The notes: a model not told the origin generated them from the letters alone. A DNA stretch of 64,000 nt from Litorivivens lipolytica (GCF_014191715.1 NZ_JACHWY010000002.1:758560-822559); one strand, 5' to 3'; counted from the first letter of the stretch, positions 37,331 through 47,225 are shown. Made by a program: numbers and translations.

Positions 37331-38509
37331 TTACGACTCAGCGGCGGGCAGAAACTGCATTTCGTAGTTCACCGCGGTGCTGCCCGGGTCGGCAATACTG
37401 ATATTAATACGCACGCTCTGGCCTGAGGGCATGAACTCGATTCCCTTTAGTTCCCCGGCGAGGTATTCGTGGGGGGAAAAGGCGCGCCGGGCAACAATAT
37501 TGCCGCGATCATTGCGGAAAATAAGCTCAATAAGGGGGAAAGGCTGCTCAAAACGGGCGCGGTTCAGAATAATGGTATCCACCAGCAGGCTATCGGCGTA
37601 GCGGGGGTGGGACATGATATTCAGGCCGAGCGAATCGATTTGCGAGAGGTTGCGCGGCGGCGGCAGCACGCAGCGCTGGCTGCCCCAGGCCCAGTTGATA
37701 ACCTTGCAGGTCTCTACCAAGGCATTACGGTGCTGGGATTGAGCCAGGCTATTGAATTTGGCGTAGACAATCTGGCCGGCCAGGCAGGCGGCAGCCAACA
37801 GGCAGAGCAAGGTCCAGCCAACGTGCCGGCGGCTGATTTGAATCCGGCGCCGCTGATGGGCGACCAACTCGTCGAATTCATCGTGTTCTACATCGCGGTC
37901 GGGCTCGGACGGTTCGATTTCCTGTATGGGCGATTCAGCCTGCGGTTGCTCTTCGCTTGTCCCGATTTCTTCCTCTTCGGGAGGGGGCGCTGAGACTTCC
38001 TCCGATTCTGCGATATCCTCTTGCTCAGTGCGGTCTGCCCATTGCACAGAGGTGTCACTCGAGTCTTCGCTTTCTTCGCATGGGTCAGAAAAGCGCGCGG
38101 CTTCCTCGTCGTCTGAATCACTGTCTAGCGCGCTGAAGCGATAGCCGTCAGAGGTGTGGTCTTCGGCCTCGTCCTCGCTTTGGGCCATCTCTTCCTGATC
38201 GGGCTCGGCTTCATTTTCCGTAGGCTGAGCAGCCGTATCATTTTGCGGGTGTGTTTGCGCTTCCGTGTCTTCAATTGAGGCCGATTCCTGCCCGGCGTCA
38301 TCCTCGGGAAAGGGCGTATTGTCGTCGTAGCGCGGTTCCGGCTCGGGAATGTCTGGCTGGCTGGGCGCGGGATCAACCCAATTGGTGGTGGCATTAAACA
38401 CTTCAAGGCAGGCACCGCAACGCACCCGGCCGCGCGCTGTCGCTAACTGCGACTCGGTAACGCGGAAGCTGGTCTGGCAGTGGGGACAGCGCGTGGCCCG
38501 ATTGGCCAT
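37331..38509 (-). CDS. Zinc-ribbon/DUF3426 membrane protein with a long acidic linker
   Basis: A 392-residue protein. The N-terminus has a zinc ribbon of the MJ0042 type (CPHCQTSF, then CGACLEVF). A linker of about 180 residues (45-220) is very rich in Asp, Glu and Ser. One membrane segment (about 233-253) is followed by a DUF3426 domain, probably periplasmic, with Cys residues (TCKVINWAWGSQRCVLPP). The family is widespread beside prmA and dusB but has no known role. Cytoplasmic zinc ribbon, single crossing and extracytoplasmic domain suggest a membrane-bound adaptor; this is inference. Confidence 0.88.
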   Translation of the reverse strand: MANRATRCPHCQTSFRVTESQLATARGRVRCGACLEVFNATTNWVDPAPSQPDIPEPEPRYDDNTPFPEDDAGQESASIEDTEAQTHPQNDTAAQPTENEAEPDQEEMAQSEDEAEDHTSDGYRFSALDSDSDDEEAARFSDPCEESEDSSDTSVQWADRTEQEDIAESEEVSAPPPEEEEIGTSEEQPQAESPIQEIEPSEPDRDVEHDEFDELVAHQRRRIQISRRHVGWTLLCLLAAACLAGQIVYAKFNSLAQSQHRNALVETCKVINWAWGSQRCVLPPPRNLSQIDSLGLNIMSHPRYADSLLVDTIILNRARFEQPFPLIELIFRNDRGNIVARRAFSPHEYLAGELKGIEFMPSGQSVRINISIADPGSTAVNYEMQFLPAAES

Positions 38510-38594
38510 GGTGGCTCCTGAAGTGTTTAATTTTTCGGCAGTTTAAGCGATACGGAGTGTAAGCGAAACTGAGTTGTTGTGTCAGATAACAGGT

Positions 38595-39497
38595 TCAGCT
38601 TTTCTGTTGAAAACGCGCATTGCGCACACCGGAAATGCAGCACCAGTCATCCTTGCTGACAATCGCCAGATTATCGAACCACTCGCTGTAGTGTTTGCGC
38701 AGGGTCTCCGCCTGTTCTGTGAGGATGCCGGACAGGGCGATTCGGCCGCCGCTGTCCAGATAGGCTGCCAAGCGCGGTGCCAGCTCCATCAGTGGGCCGG
38801 CCAGTATATTGGCGATCACGACGTCGGCCTTGCCGGTTCGATCGGCCTTATCGGGCAGGTGGCAGTCCAGCCGTTCTTCGGTCAAGTGGTTGCGTTCCAG
38901 ATTGTCGCGGGTGGCAATCAGGGCTTGGGGGTCATTGTCGATGGCGGTGACGTGGCGGGCGCCGAGCAACAGGGCTGCAATACCCAGAATGCCTGAGCCA
39001 CAGCCGTAGTCGACCACGTGGCAGTCGCTTAGGTCCTGGCTGTCGAGCCACTGCAGGCAGAGGAAGGTGGTGGGGTGCGTGCCGGTACCAAAGGCCAGAC
39101 CGGGGTCGAGCAACAAATTCACTGCGTCCGGGTCTATGGGCTCACGCCAACTGGGGCAGATCCACAGTCGCTCGCCGCACTGGATGGGTTGAAAGTGAGT
39201 CATCCACTCCCGTTCCCAATCCTTGTCTTCAAGAATTTCAATTCGGTGGGCAGGGAGGGGCGCTGGGAATTTTCGAGTCAGGCTTTCCACCAGCGCGTCC
39301 ATGTCTTCGGCGGCGTCGAACAGTCCGGTAACACGGGTCATATTCCATACCGGGCGCTCATTCAAGCCGGGCTCGTAAAGGGGCTGGTCGGCATTGTCTT
39401 CCAGCGTGACCGCGGCGGCGCCGAGCTCCAGCAAAACATCTTCGAGCGGTTCGGCATTGTCGCGGTCGGCGTCAAGTTTGAGCTGCAGCCAGGGCAT
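38595..39497 (-). CDS. prmA: Ribosomal protein L11 methyltransferase PrmA
   Basis: A 300-residue SAM-dependent enzyme that methylates ribosomal protein L11. An N-terminal substrate-binding domain is followed by the Rossmann methyltransferase with FGTGTHPTTFLCL, VVDYGCGSGILGIAALLLGA and DVVIANILAGPL. I chose the ATG at 39497 (MPWLQLKLD) because GGAG lies eight bases upstream. The gene stands between the accC terminator and the DUF3426 gene, as in Pseudomonas. Confidence 0.97.
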   Translation of the reverse strand: MPWLQLKLDADRDNAEPLEDVLLELGAAAVTLEDNADQPLYEPGLNERPVWNMTRVTGLFDAAEDMDALVESLTRKFPAPLPAHRIEILEDKDWEREWMTHFQPIQCGERLWICPSWREPIDPDAVNLLLDPGLAFGTGTHPTTFLCLQWLDSQDLSDCHVVDYGCGSGILGIAALLLGARHVTAIDNDPQALIATRDNLERNHLTEERLDCHLPDKADRTGKADVVIANILAGPLMELAPRLAAYLDSGGRIALSGILTEQAETLRKHYSEWFDNLAIVSKDDWCCISGVRNARFQQKS

Positions 39498-39538
39498 GGC
39501 GGGACTCCTGCACAAAAGCGCGGATTGTAGCAAAAGAA

Positions 39539-39565
39539 AAGGCCGGACTCAGAGAGACCGGCCTT
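39539..39565 (-). terminator. Terminator of the aroQ-accB-accC operon
   Basis: An eight-pair GC-rich stem (AAGGCCGG / CCGGCCTT) with an 11-base loop, followed on the minus strand by TTTTCTTTTG, 22 bases after the accC stop. Confidence 0.85.
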
Positions 39566-39587
39566 GATCGCGCAAAACCGATGGAGA

Positions 39588-40928
39588 TCAGTCTTTCAGT
39601 TTTTTCTCGAGGTAGTGAATGGTGACACCGCCTTTGCGGAATTCGCCATCGCGTACCAGATCCTTGTGCAGATCAATATTGGTGCGAATACCGTCGACCA
39701 CCAATTCCTCCAGTGCATGCTGCATGCGGCTCAGGGCAATTTCCCGGGTCTCACCGTAGGTGATTACCTTGCCAATCATGGAATCATAGTGTGGGGGGAC
39801 GGTGTAACCACTGTAGAGGTGGGAATCCACCCGCACTCCGAAACCACCGGGGGCGTGGTAGTGTTTAACTTTGCCGGGACAGGGCATAAAGGTTTTCGGG
39901 TCTTCGGCGTTGATGCGCGCTTCGAAAGCGTGACCTCGAACGATCACGTCTTCCTGTTTTACGGTCAGCTTCTCGCCGCCGGCGATACGCAGCTGCCATT
40001 TGATCAGATCGATGCCTGTGATCATTTCGGTCACTGGGTGCTCAACCTGAATACGGGTGTTCATCTCGATAAAGAAGAACTCGCCGTCTTCATACAAAAA
40101 CTCAAAGGTACCGGCGCCGCGATAACCGATCTTGATACAGGCATCTACACAGGCCTGCGCGGTTTTGTTCAGGGCTTCCTGATCGATGCAGGGCGGTGGC
40201 GCTTCTTCCAGAACCTTCTGGTGGCGGCGCTGCAAAGAGCAGTCGCGCCCGTTCAGGTGAATGGCATTGCCCTGGCCGTCGGCCAACACCTGAATTTCCA
40301 CGTGGCGAGGCTTCTCGAGGAACTTTTCCAGATAAACCGTGCCGTCACCGAAGGCCGCTTTGGCTTCGGATTGGGTGACGAAAACGGCGTTCAGCAGGGC
40401 AGCTTCGCTATGAACCACGCGCATGCCGCGACCACCGCCACCGGCAGCGGCCTTGATGATAACCGGGTAGCCGATCTTGCGGGCGATTGCCTGGGTGCGT
40501 TCACCGTCGTCTGTTAGTGGTCCGTCGGAGCCGGGAACCGTTGGCACGCCGGCTTCCTTCATGGCTTTGATCGCTGAGACCTTGTCGCCCATCAGGCGGA
40601 TAACGTCCGCTTTCGGACCGATAAAAATAAAGCCGCTGTTTTCCACCTGTTCGGCGAAATCGGCGTTTTCCGCGAGGAAGCCGTAACCGGGGTGGATGGC
40701 AACGGCGTCGGTGACTTCCGCGGCGGAAATAATGGCCGGGCCGTTAAGGTAACTTTGTGGGGAGGGAGCCGGGCCGATACAGACCGACTCATCTGCCAGG
40801 CGCACGTGCATCAGGTCCTTGTCGGCCTGAGAGTGCACGGCAACCGTTTTGATCCCCATCTCCTTGCAGGCGCGGAGAATGCGCAGCGCAATTTCACCGC
40901 GGTTGGCAATAATGACTTTCTTCAACAT
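39588..40928 (-). CDS. accC: Acetyl-CoA carboxylase, biotin carboxylase subunit AccC
   Basis: A 446-residue ATP-grasp enzyme that carboxylates biotin on AccB, the first step of fatty-acid synthesis. Motifs: [50 protein letters not shown] (ATP-binding glycine loop), [15 protein letters not shown]. Length is standard. It follows accB by 33 bases and ends at a strong terminator. Confidence 0.99.
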   Translation of the reverse strand: MLKKVIIANRGEIALRILRACKEMGIKTVAVHSQADKDLMHVRLADESVCIGPAPSPQSYLNGPAIISAAEVTDAVAIHPGYGFLAENADFAEQVENSGFIFIGPKADVIRLMGDKVSAIKAMKEAGVPTVPGSDGPLTDDGERTQAIARKIGYPVIIKAAAGGGGRGMRVVHSEAALLNAVFVTQSEAKAAFGDGTVYLEKFLEKPRHVEIQVLADGQGNAIHLNGRDCSLQRRHQKVLEEAPPPCIDQEALNKTAQACVDACIKIGYRGAGTFEFLYEDGEFFFIEMNTRIQVEHPVTEMITGIDLIKWQLRIAGGEKLTVKQEDVIVRGHAFEARINAEDPKTFMPCPGKVKHYHAPGGFGVRVDSHLYSGYTVPPHYDSMIGKVITYGETREIALSRMQHALEELVVDGIRTNIDLHKDLVRDGEFRKGGVTIHYLEKKLKD

Positions 40929-40961
40929 GAGGTGTTTGTCCTGTCGTCGCGCGGGATGGCC

Positions 40962-41429
40962 TTAAACGATAGTGATCAGCGGTTGATCAAACTCGACCGG
41001 TTGCGCGTTGTCGACCAGGATTGCCTCTACGACGCCGGATTTGTCGGCTTCGATCTGGTTCATCATTTTCATGGCTTCGACGATGCAGACAACGTCGCCC
41101 GCTTTCACGTGTTGGCCAACTTGAACAAAGGCGGGTGAGCCGGGAGACGGCGCACTGTAGTAGGTGCCAACCATCGGTGACTTGATGACATGGCCGTTGA
41201 TCTTGGTGGGTTCTTCTTCAGCGGCAGCAGCAGGTGCTGGAGCCGCCGCAGCGGGTGCTGGTGCTGCAACGGGCGCTGGTGCCGGTGCGGCGTATTGCGG
41301 AGCATAAGCCATTGGCGTTCCGGAGTTGCGACTGATGCGCACGGACTCTTCGCCTTCCTTGATCTCGATTTCATCGATGTTGGATTCTTCCAGCAGTTCG
41401 ATCAGTTTTTTGACTTTTCGTATGTCCAT
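40962..41429 (-). CDS. accB: Biotin carboxyl carrier protein AccB
   Basis: A 155-residue carrier that swings biotin between AccC and the transcarboxylase. The N-terminal [23 protein letters not shown]-type helix (under the usual pattern) is followed by a mobile Ala/Pro-rich linker (about 40-75) and the biotinyl domain with biotinyl-Lys in VEAMKMMN. It lies between aroQ (21-base gap) and accC, the common proteobacterial order. Confidence 0.99.
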   Translation of the reverse strand: MDIRKVKKLIELLEESNIDEIEIKEGEESVRISRNSGTPMAYAPQYAAPAPAPVAAPAPAAAAPAPAAAAEEEPTKINGHVIKSPMVGTYYSAPSPGSPAFVQVGQHVKAGDVVCIVEAMKMMNQIEADKSGVVEAILVDNAQPVEFDQPLITIV

Positions 41430-41450
41430 GAGTGCTCTCTAAAAGTGGTT

Positions 41451-41894
41451 TTAATCGTGTTTGAGTTGTGCCATTGCCGCGTCCAGCGCCAGCAGGTAGC
41501 CCTTGGGCCCTAGGCCGCAAATCACGCCAACGGCGATATCGGAAAAATAGGAGTGCTTGCGGAAGTCCTCGCGAGCGTGAACATTGCTCAGGTGAACTTC
41601 GATAAACGGAATGCCGGTCGCCAGCAGGGCGTCGCGCAGGGCAACGCTGGTATGGGTGAGGGCCGCCGGATTGAGCAGGATGAAGTTGATACCCTCATGC
41701 TTGGCATCGTGAATGCGCTCAATCAGCTCGTATTCCGCATTGCTCTGCAGGGTTTGCAGATGATGACCGGCATCAGTTGCGGCATCGACCAGCTGCTGGT
41801 TGATCTCTGCCAGCGTGCTGGAGCCGTAAATGCCGGGCTCGCGAGTGCCCAATAAATTCAAATTGGGGCCATGTAGTACGAGAATGGATGCCAT
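41451..41894 (-). CDS. aroQ: 3-dehydroquinate dehydratase, type II
   Basis: A 147-residue shikimate-pathway enzyme. The catalytic Tyr lies in [11 protein letters not shown] after [17 protein letters not shown]; others are [34 protein letters not shown] with the catalytic His, and [17 protein letters not shown]. Type II enzymes are small and dodecameric. First gene of aroQ-accB-accC. It supplies chorismate ultimately used by TrpE. Confidence 0.98.
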   Translation of the reverse strand: MASILVLHGPNLNLLGTREPGIYGSSTLAEINQQLVDAATDAGHHLQTLQSNAEYELIERIHDAKHEGINFILLNPAALTHTSVALRDALLATGIPFIEVHLSNVHAREDFRKHSYFSDIAVGVICGLGPKGYLLALDAAMAQLKHD

Positions 41895-42058
41895 CGTCTT
41901 TAAAAACAGCCAGTTACCAGTTTTTCTTTTGATTTTGCCTGAAACACTCAGGCCGAACCGTGAACTGGAGCCATTTTTTCAAAAATAACGACCAATTGCC
42001 AGCGCGTTTTAAGAAGTTATTATGAATTTCGACGCATTTAGTGTTTTCGGTGTTAACA

Positions 42059-43798
42059 CTAGGGGGCGGGTTTTAAGGTCTCAAGCGCGTCGAGAATCAG
42101 GCCCTCTGTGAGAATCTGGGGCAGAATGCGAGCGCGATCCTCTCCCGGCACATAAAGCAGGTAGAGAGGGATCCCGTTGCGCTGGTATTCGCTCAGCAGG
42201 GCGGTGATGTGCTCGTCGTAGCGGGTCCAGTCCGCGACCACATAGGCCAAGTTGTGGCGTTCAAAGGCGGCTTCAACGGCGGGTGTGTGCAGGGCAACCG
42301 CCTCATTGACCTTGCAGGTAATGCACCAGTCGGCGGTGACATCGACTAGCACGGGCCGGCCTTCTGCGCGAAGGGCGTCAACGGTGCTGCGGCTGTATAC
42401 GATCTGGTCGTCGCTGGTGGCGCCTAAGGCCGCTGTGTTAGCTGATGTAATCGGTGGGCTGAAAACCAAGGCCACGGCGATTCCTAAAAGCAGCAATGCA
42501 ATCAGCCCGGCGATGCGTCCGCGCAGCCGCCAGCACCACACGGCCAGACCCAGTGCCAGCCAGGCCAGCAGGGTGGCCCCCATGCCGTCGCTGCCAACCT
42601 GACGGCCGGTGACCCAGCACAACCAGATGGCTGTTGCCAGCAGTGGAAAGCTGAGGAATTGTTTCAGGTGGTCCATCCATTTGCCCGAGCGCGGCAGGGC
42701 TTTGAGTGCGCGGGGGTAGAGTGTCAATAGATAAACCGGCAGTGCCATGCCGAGTCCGAGTGCGGCAAAGACAAGCAGTGCAGTCGCGGCCGGCTGGGTG
42801 GCGGCAAAACCGAGAGCGGTACCCATAAAAGGCGCTGTGCAGGGTGTTGCCACGATGGTGGCCAGTACGCCGGTGAAGAAACTGCCAGTGTAGTCGTTGC
42901 GCTGGCTCAGGGCCTGACCGGGGACGTTGCCGGGCAGGCGGATTTCAAACAGCCCCAAGAGGTTCAGGGACAGTAAAAAGAAGATGCAAGACAGCAGTGC
43001 GACAAACCACGGCGTCTGAAGTTGAAAGCCCCAGCCCACTGCTGCGCCGGCGCTTTTCACTGCGATCAGTGCCGCTGCCACTGCCAAAAAACTGCTAATC
43101 ACGCCCAGGCTATATATCGCGCCGTGACGAGCGGCTGTGCCGCTCGGGCTTTGTGCAAAGCTCAAAACTTTTAGCCCCAGTACCGGGAACACACAGGGCA
43201 TCAGGTTGAGAATGGCGCCGCCGGCCAGTGCAAAGAGCAGCATGAGCCAGAGCGAGCTATTGCGTTCAAGCGGTGGTTCCTGCCCTGAACTAACGGCCTG
43301 CCAGCGTGCTTCATCCACCGCTTGTACAGATGCGGATGCGATATCAACACGGAAAAACCAATCGTGCGGTGGGTAACAGAGGCCGGCATCAGCGCAGCCT
43401 TGAGCGGTCAGCTTCAGCAGAAAATCCGATGAATCCGGCAGCGCAATTCGGGCATTGGCGAAGTTGTAGTAGACCGGGGTTTCGCCGAAGTAGGGGTCGT
43501 CTTTGATCTCGGCCTGACCGTAGTTGAGCTCTAGCGAGCCCTTGTTCGACGCGCCCTGCCAGAGCGCAGCAAACTGCTGTTGGTAGAGATAGTAGGCTTC
43601 AGTGATTTGCCAGTTCACCTCCAGCGCGCCGTCGCTAAGGCTTACCAGCGGCTGGTAGGCTTCTGTTACGGGGAGAAATTGCGTGGTCTCTTCCGCGAAT
43701 GGCGAATCACTGGCGAAGTCACTGAAAGCATTACTCAGAGCAGGTGCAGCGCACAGCGTGCTGAGCCACAGTAGGGTAAACTGTAAAAAATAGCGCAT
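42059..43798 (-). CDS. dsbD: Thiol:disulfide interchange protein DsbD
   Basis: A 579-residue inner-membrane reductase that carries electrons from cytoplasmic thioredoxin to periplasmic DsbC and others. Signal peptide; alpha domain with Cys pair (GCADAGLCYPP); eight-helix membrane domain with Cys in LMPCVFPVLGLKV and ATPCTAPFMG; C-terminal thioredoxin fold with DVTADWCITCKVNE. The ATG at 43798 places the signal peptide first. In Pseudomonas dipZ sits beside aroQ-accBC as here. Divergent from the copper-chaperone gene, which may share its redox context. Confidence 0.96.
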   Translation of the reverse strand: MRYFLQFTLLWLSTLCAAPALSNAFSDFASDSPFAEETTQFLPVTEAYQPLVSLSDGALEVNWQITEAYYLYQQQFAALWQGASNKGSLELNYGQAEIKDDPYFGETPVYYNFANARIALPDSSDFLLKLTAQGCADAGLCYPPHDWFFRVDIASASVQAVDEARWQAVSSGQEPPLERNSSLWLMLLFALAGGAILNLMPCVFPVLGLKVLSFAQSPSGTAARHGAIYSLGVISSFLAVAAALIAVKSAGAAVGWGFQLQTPWFVALLSCIFFLLSLNLLGLFEIRLPGNVPGQALSQRNDYTGSFFTGVLATIVATPCTAPFMGTALGFAATQPAATALLVFAALGLGMALPVYLLTLYPRALKALPRSGKWMDHLKQFLSFPLLATAIWLCWVTGRQVGSDGMGATLLAWLALGLAVWCWRLRGRIAGLIALLLLGIAVALVFSPPITSANTAALGATSDDQIVYSRSTVDALRAEGRPVLVDVTADWCITCKVNEAVALHTPAVEAAFERHNLAYVVADWTRYDEHITALLSEYQRNGIPLYLLYVPGEDRARILPQILTEGLILDALETLKPAP

Positions 43799-43945
43799 AT
43801 TTCGTTGCCGAAAATGGGTAGAATTCCGGGCTCTCAGTGACCCGAGCGTGTTGTGCCAGTTTGACAGCGGCGGCGTCATTGTACTGGATATCAGGCGACA
43901 GGTTGCAGTCGCAGCCGCCATTAAACAAGTAGTCAGGAGCAGGTC

Positions 43946-44398
43946 GTGCTTAAAAAGATCGCTACAGCGCTGTTATTGCTCGCTAGTGTTGGACCGCTGG
44001 TCGCGCTGGAGTTCAATGAGGGGTTTGTTCGAGGGCTGCCGCCCACGCAAACCACCACGGCGGCGTTTTTTACCGTGACCAATCCAAGCGACGAGGTGTG
44101 GTCGCTGACGCGAGTGCACAGCCCGGCGGCAGGCAGCGTGGAAATTCACGAACACATTAATCGCGGCGGCACCATGCAGATGCGTCAATTGATGGCGCTT
44201 GATATTCCGGCCGGGGAGTCGGTGGTTTTTGCGCCGGGTGGTTTACACTTGATGTTGATTGGGCTGACCAAACCTCTGCGTGAGGGGGATGAGGTCAGTC
44301 TGCAGTTTGAAAGCGAGAAGGGTGCTGTGGTCGAAATCGTTTTTCCGGTGATCAGTGTGGTGAACGAACACCGCCATCACCACCACGCGCATCACTGA
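43946..44398 (+). CDS. Periplasmic copper chaperone, PCu(A)C family
   Basis: A 150-residue secreted protein: GTG start, signal peptide ending near VALEFNEG, then a cupredoxin-like domain. The copper motif is visible as EIHEHINRGGTMQMRQ and, further on, GGLHLMLIGL, the His and Met ligands of the family. Family members pass Cu(I) to the cytochrome oxidase CuA site. The C-terminus is a His-rich tail (six of its last nine residues). Divergent from dsbD and followed by the DUF2333 gene 25 bases later. Confidence 0.9.
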   Translation: MLKKIATALLLLASVGPLVALEFNEGFVRGLPPTQTTTAAFFTVTNPSDEVWSLTRVHSPAAGSVEIHEHINRGGTMQMRQLMALDIPAGESVVFAPGGLHLMLIGLTKPLREGDEVSLQFESEKGAVVEIVFPVISVVNEHRHHHHAHH

Positions 44399-44423
44399 AG
44401 TAAGCAGAAAGGGGAGTAGTAGC

Positions 44424-45455
44424 ATGGCAGCTGGCTGGTTGAAGGAGCGCTGGCAGATTCTGCGCGAAAACAGTGAAGACTGGTTTGGCAGCAGGCGTTC
44501 AATGACGTGGGCGGCACTGGTACTGGGTGTTTACCTGCTATTGGTTTGTATGCTGGGTATCTACTGGAGTCGCGAGCCCGGCAACATACCCGTACAGCAG
44601 ACAGCTTCCGGTCCGGTTGTTATCGGCACGGTTACCACCAATACCCTGATCGCCGTCAGCGAAACGCTGCTCGACAAGCCCGGTGGTTTCCTGACCAATG
44701 ACATTACGCCACCGGGGCTGCTCTTGGACAATATGCCGGCCTGGGAATACGGGGTGTTGATTCAGGTTCGCGACCTGACGCGGGCGATGCGAGAGAGCTT
44801 CAGCCGCAGTCAGTCCCAGTCCACGGAAGACCCTGACCTGGCGAAGGCCGAGCCGCGTTTTAACTTCTCCAATAACAGTTGGGCGGTGCCGGCATCTGAA
44901 TCCGAGTATCGCGACGGTATTGAGTTTCTGAAGGCGTATCGAGACCGGCTTGCCAATACTGATGACCCACAGGCCCAGTTCTATGCCCGCGCCGATAATC
45001 TGCGCTACTGGCTGGCGAGCGTGGAATCCCGGCTGGGCAGCTTGTCCCAGCGCCTGAGCGCCAGTGTTGGCCAGCGCCGTCTGAATACGGATCTGGCCAA
45101 TGAAACCGGTGCCCGTCAATCAACGGCGGCGCCCGGCGAGATGGTCGTGAAAACCCCGTGGCTGAAGATCGACGATATTTTTTATGAGGCGCGCGGCGGC
45201 TCTTGGGCGCTGATTCATTTTCTGCGGGCGGTTGAGCGTGATTTTGCCGATGTGCTGGCCAACAAAAACGCTCAGGTTAGCCTGCGCCAGATTATTCGCG
45301 AGCTGGAACAGACTCAGCAGCCGATCTACAGCCCGATGGTGCTAAACGGTAGCGGCTTCGGTCTGCTGGCCAATCATTCCCTGGTGATGGCGTCGTATAT
45401 CTCACGCGCCAATGCCGCCATTATCGATCTTCGTGAACTTCTCTCTAAAGGATGA
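44424..45455 (+). CDS. DUF2333 family membrane protein
   Basis: A 343-residue protein with one N-terminal membrane segment (about 28-48, LVLGVYLLLVCMLGIYWS) and a large, probably periplasmic, mostly helical domain. It matches DUF2333 in my memory of the family (DNMPAWEYGVLIQVRDLTRAMR, WYEARGGSWALIHFLRA-like sequence). Function unknown. Start is ATG after GGGGAG. The following lipoprotein gene starts three bases later, so the two are likely partners. Confidence 0.82.
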   Translation: MAAGWLKERWQILRENSEDWFGSRRSMTWAALVLGVYLLLVCMLGIYWSREPGNIPVQQTASGPVVIGTVTTNTLIAVSETLLDKPGGFLTNDITPPGLLLDNMPAWEYGVLIQVRDLTRAMRESFSRSQSQSTEDPDLAKAEPRFNFSNNSWAVPASESEYRDGIEFLKAYRDRLANTDDPQAQFYARADNLRYWLASVESRLGSLSQRLSASVGQRRLNTDLANETGARQSTAAPGEMVVKTPWLKIDDIFYEARGGSWALIHFLRAVERDFADVLANKNAQVSLRQIIRELEQTQQPIYSPMVLNGSGFGLLANHSLVMASYISRANAAIIDLRELLSKG

Positions 45456-45458
45456 ACC

Positions 45459-46046
45459 ATGCGTGTACTGTCGTTAACTCAACAGCGTTTTGTCACCGTT
45501 TGTCTAGCCTTGCTGGTCAGCGCTTGTGCGCTCAGCCCGCAGCAGGTCACCATCAATCCGACCCTGGAATCGAGCAAAAGCAATATCGGCGAGGGCCGCA
45601 CGATTTCGGTTGAGGTGGTGGATGCCCGGGAGCAGCAGGCCATCGGTTCGCGCGGCGGAATGTACAAAGACACCAGTTTGATCACGCCGGCCAACGATCT
45701 GGCCATGGCGATTCGCGAAGCCTCGGTGCGTAAATTCCGTGAAATGGGCTTTGTGGTGCAGGCGGGCAAGGGCGCCAGCGCCGATATCACCATTTTCGTG
45801 GATACCTTGAGCTACCGCGATCCTGATTCCAGCGTTGGCTTTGAGGTGGAGCTGGAAAGCATTTTGCGTGTGGTCGCCAATCAGAATAACGACACCTATA
45901 CCGGTCGCTATCAGGTGAAGAACAAAAAGACCTACGCTACGGTGCCGGGGCGGGATCGCAATGAGGAAATGATCAACGAGACACTGTCGGATTCACTGCA
46001 GCGCTTGTTCAACGACCCGAAATTGCTGGCGTTTACACTGCGCTGA
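45459..46046 (+). CDS. YajG-family lipoprotein
   Basis: A 195-residue lipoprotein with lipobox LVSAC. The mature part starts SPQQVTINPTLE and continues with ISVEVVDAREQQAIGSRGG, typical of the YajG/DUF-type lipoproteins of gammaproteobacteria, whose role is unknown. It follows the DUF2333 gene by three bases. An outer-membrane location is inferred because Leu and not Asp follows the Cys region. Confidence 0.83.
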   Translation: MRVLSLTQQRFVTVCLALLVSACALSPQQVTINPTLESSKSNIGEGRTISVEVVDAREQQAIGSRGGMYKDTSLITPANDLAMAIREASVRKFREMGFVVQAGKGASADITIFVDTLSYRDPDSSVGFEVELESILRVVANQNNDTYTGRYQVKNKKTYATVPGRDRNEEMINETLSDSLQRLFNDPKLLAFTLR

Positions 46047-46069
46047 GCTATTAGTTTGCAGGGCTAAAA

Positions 46070-46091
46070 GCGCGGGCGACTCCGCCCGCGC
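46070..46091 (-). terminator. Terminator of the PfkB kinase gene
   Basis: A nine-pair stem of only G and C (GCGCGGGCG / CGCCCGCGC) with a four-base loop; on the minus strand TTTT follows directly. It lies in the 53-base gap between convergent genes and may also slow plus-strand transcription. Confidence 0.75.
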
Positions 46092-46099
46092 ATTACTTA

Positions 46100-47092
46100 T
46101 CACAGAGCGGCCAGTAACTCTCCGTGCCGCGCCGCTGGCAACCTGGGGCCGTAATGGCTAACCACTTCAGCCGCTGACTGGCTGGCCAGTCGACCGGCTT
46201 CCGCAAAACTTTTGCCTGCGGTAATCGCGTAGAGGAAGGCGCCGGCAAACATGTCGCCTGCACCGTTGCTGTCGATGGCCTTGACCTGACGTGGCGCAAT
46301 CTCGATCAGCTCATGACCATCGAATACCAGCGCGCCTTTGGCGCCCAAGGTAATGGCAAAGGTCTTGGCGACTTTCTTCAGGGCCGCGACCGCTTCATCA
46401 AGGCTGCGGGACTGGGCCCAACCCAAGGCCTCTTCCTCATTGCAGAACACCATGTCTACGCCATTGCCCAACATTTCCTGCAGGCCGTCGCGGAAGAATT
46501 CCACCATGCCGGGATCGGAAAAGCTCAGCGCGGTTTTGACGCCGTTTTGCTCTGCGACTTCGCGAGCGCGAATGGCGGCAGCGCGACCGGTCGGTGAAGT
46601 AACCAGATAGCCCTCCATGTACAGATACTCGGAATCTGCCAGAGCGGCTTCATTAAGCTCGGCCGTGGAGAGGGTTTCGCTGATACCGAGATAGGTGTTC
46701 ATGCTGCGTTCGGCGTCGGGAGTAATCATCACGAGGCAGGTCCCCGTCACACCTTCAGTACTTTTCTGGCTGTAGTCGGCGTCCACGCCTGCCGCGCGCA
46801 GATCGTTCATGTAGAATTCGCCAAGTGCATCGTCGGCAACCTTGCAGGAATAAAAGGTGCTGGAACCGAAGTAGGTTGCCGCGATGATGGAGTTGGCAGC
46901 GGAACCGCCACTGGCTTGTTTGGCGTGTACCAGATGGCCGTCGAGGCTTTGCATGATGGCTTCCTGGCGCTCGCGATCTACCAGCGTCATAAGACCCTTG
47001 TCGATGCCGAGATTGGTCAAATCGCTATCGCTCACGTCGATTTCTGTGTCGACCAGTGCCGCGCCGAGGCCATAGATGTGGTATTTGCTCAT
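46100..47092 (-). CDS. PfkB-family carbohydrate/nucleoside kinase (adenosine-kinase-like)
   Basis: A 330-residue ribokinase-fold kinase. The N-terminal half has QASGGSAANSIIAATYFG, the substrate-binding double-Gly region; the C-terminal signature is DSNGAGDMFAGAFLYAI with the catalytic Asp. Gammaproteobacterial proteins of this form are often named adenosine kinase, but fructokinase and inosine-guanosine kinase share the fold, so the substrate is uncertain. Single gene, with a strong terminator behind it. Confidence 0.88.
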   Translation of the reverse strand: MSKYHIYGLGAALVDTEIDVSDSDLTNLGIDKGLMTLVDRERQEAIMQSLDGHLVHAKQASGGSAANSIIAATYFGSSTFYSCKVADDALGEFYMNDLRAAGVDADYSQKSTEGVTGTCLVMITPDAERSMNTYLGISETLSTAELNEAALADSEYLYMEGYLVTSPTGRAAAIRAREVAEQNGVKTALSFSDPGMVEFFRDGLQEMLGNGVDMVFCNEEEALGWAQSRSLDEAVAALKKVAKTFAITLGAKGALVFDGHELIEIAPRQVKAIDSNGAGDMFAGAFLYAITAGKSFAEAGRLASQSAAEVVSHYGPRLPAARHGELLAAL

Positions 47093-47225
47093 GTTGATTC
47101 CGCTGTTGATGAAAAGTGACGCCGCATTATCCGGTTTGAAAACCGTTTTGCAAAGTAAGCTGGCCGCGCCTGACCGGCCCTGTCATTCCGCTACCATCCT
47201 CTTTGGAGCCTGCTAGACTACGACG

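Noticed and set aside
39564-40517. Plus-strand frame of 317 residues opposite accC
   Set aside because: Overlaps the accC terminator and coding sequence; composition is that of an antisense shadow.
41937-41953. GCCTGA/TCAGGC hairpin upstream of aroQ as a terminator
   Set aside because: The T-rich stretch is on the wrong side in both directions; it may just be chance.
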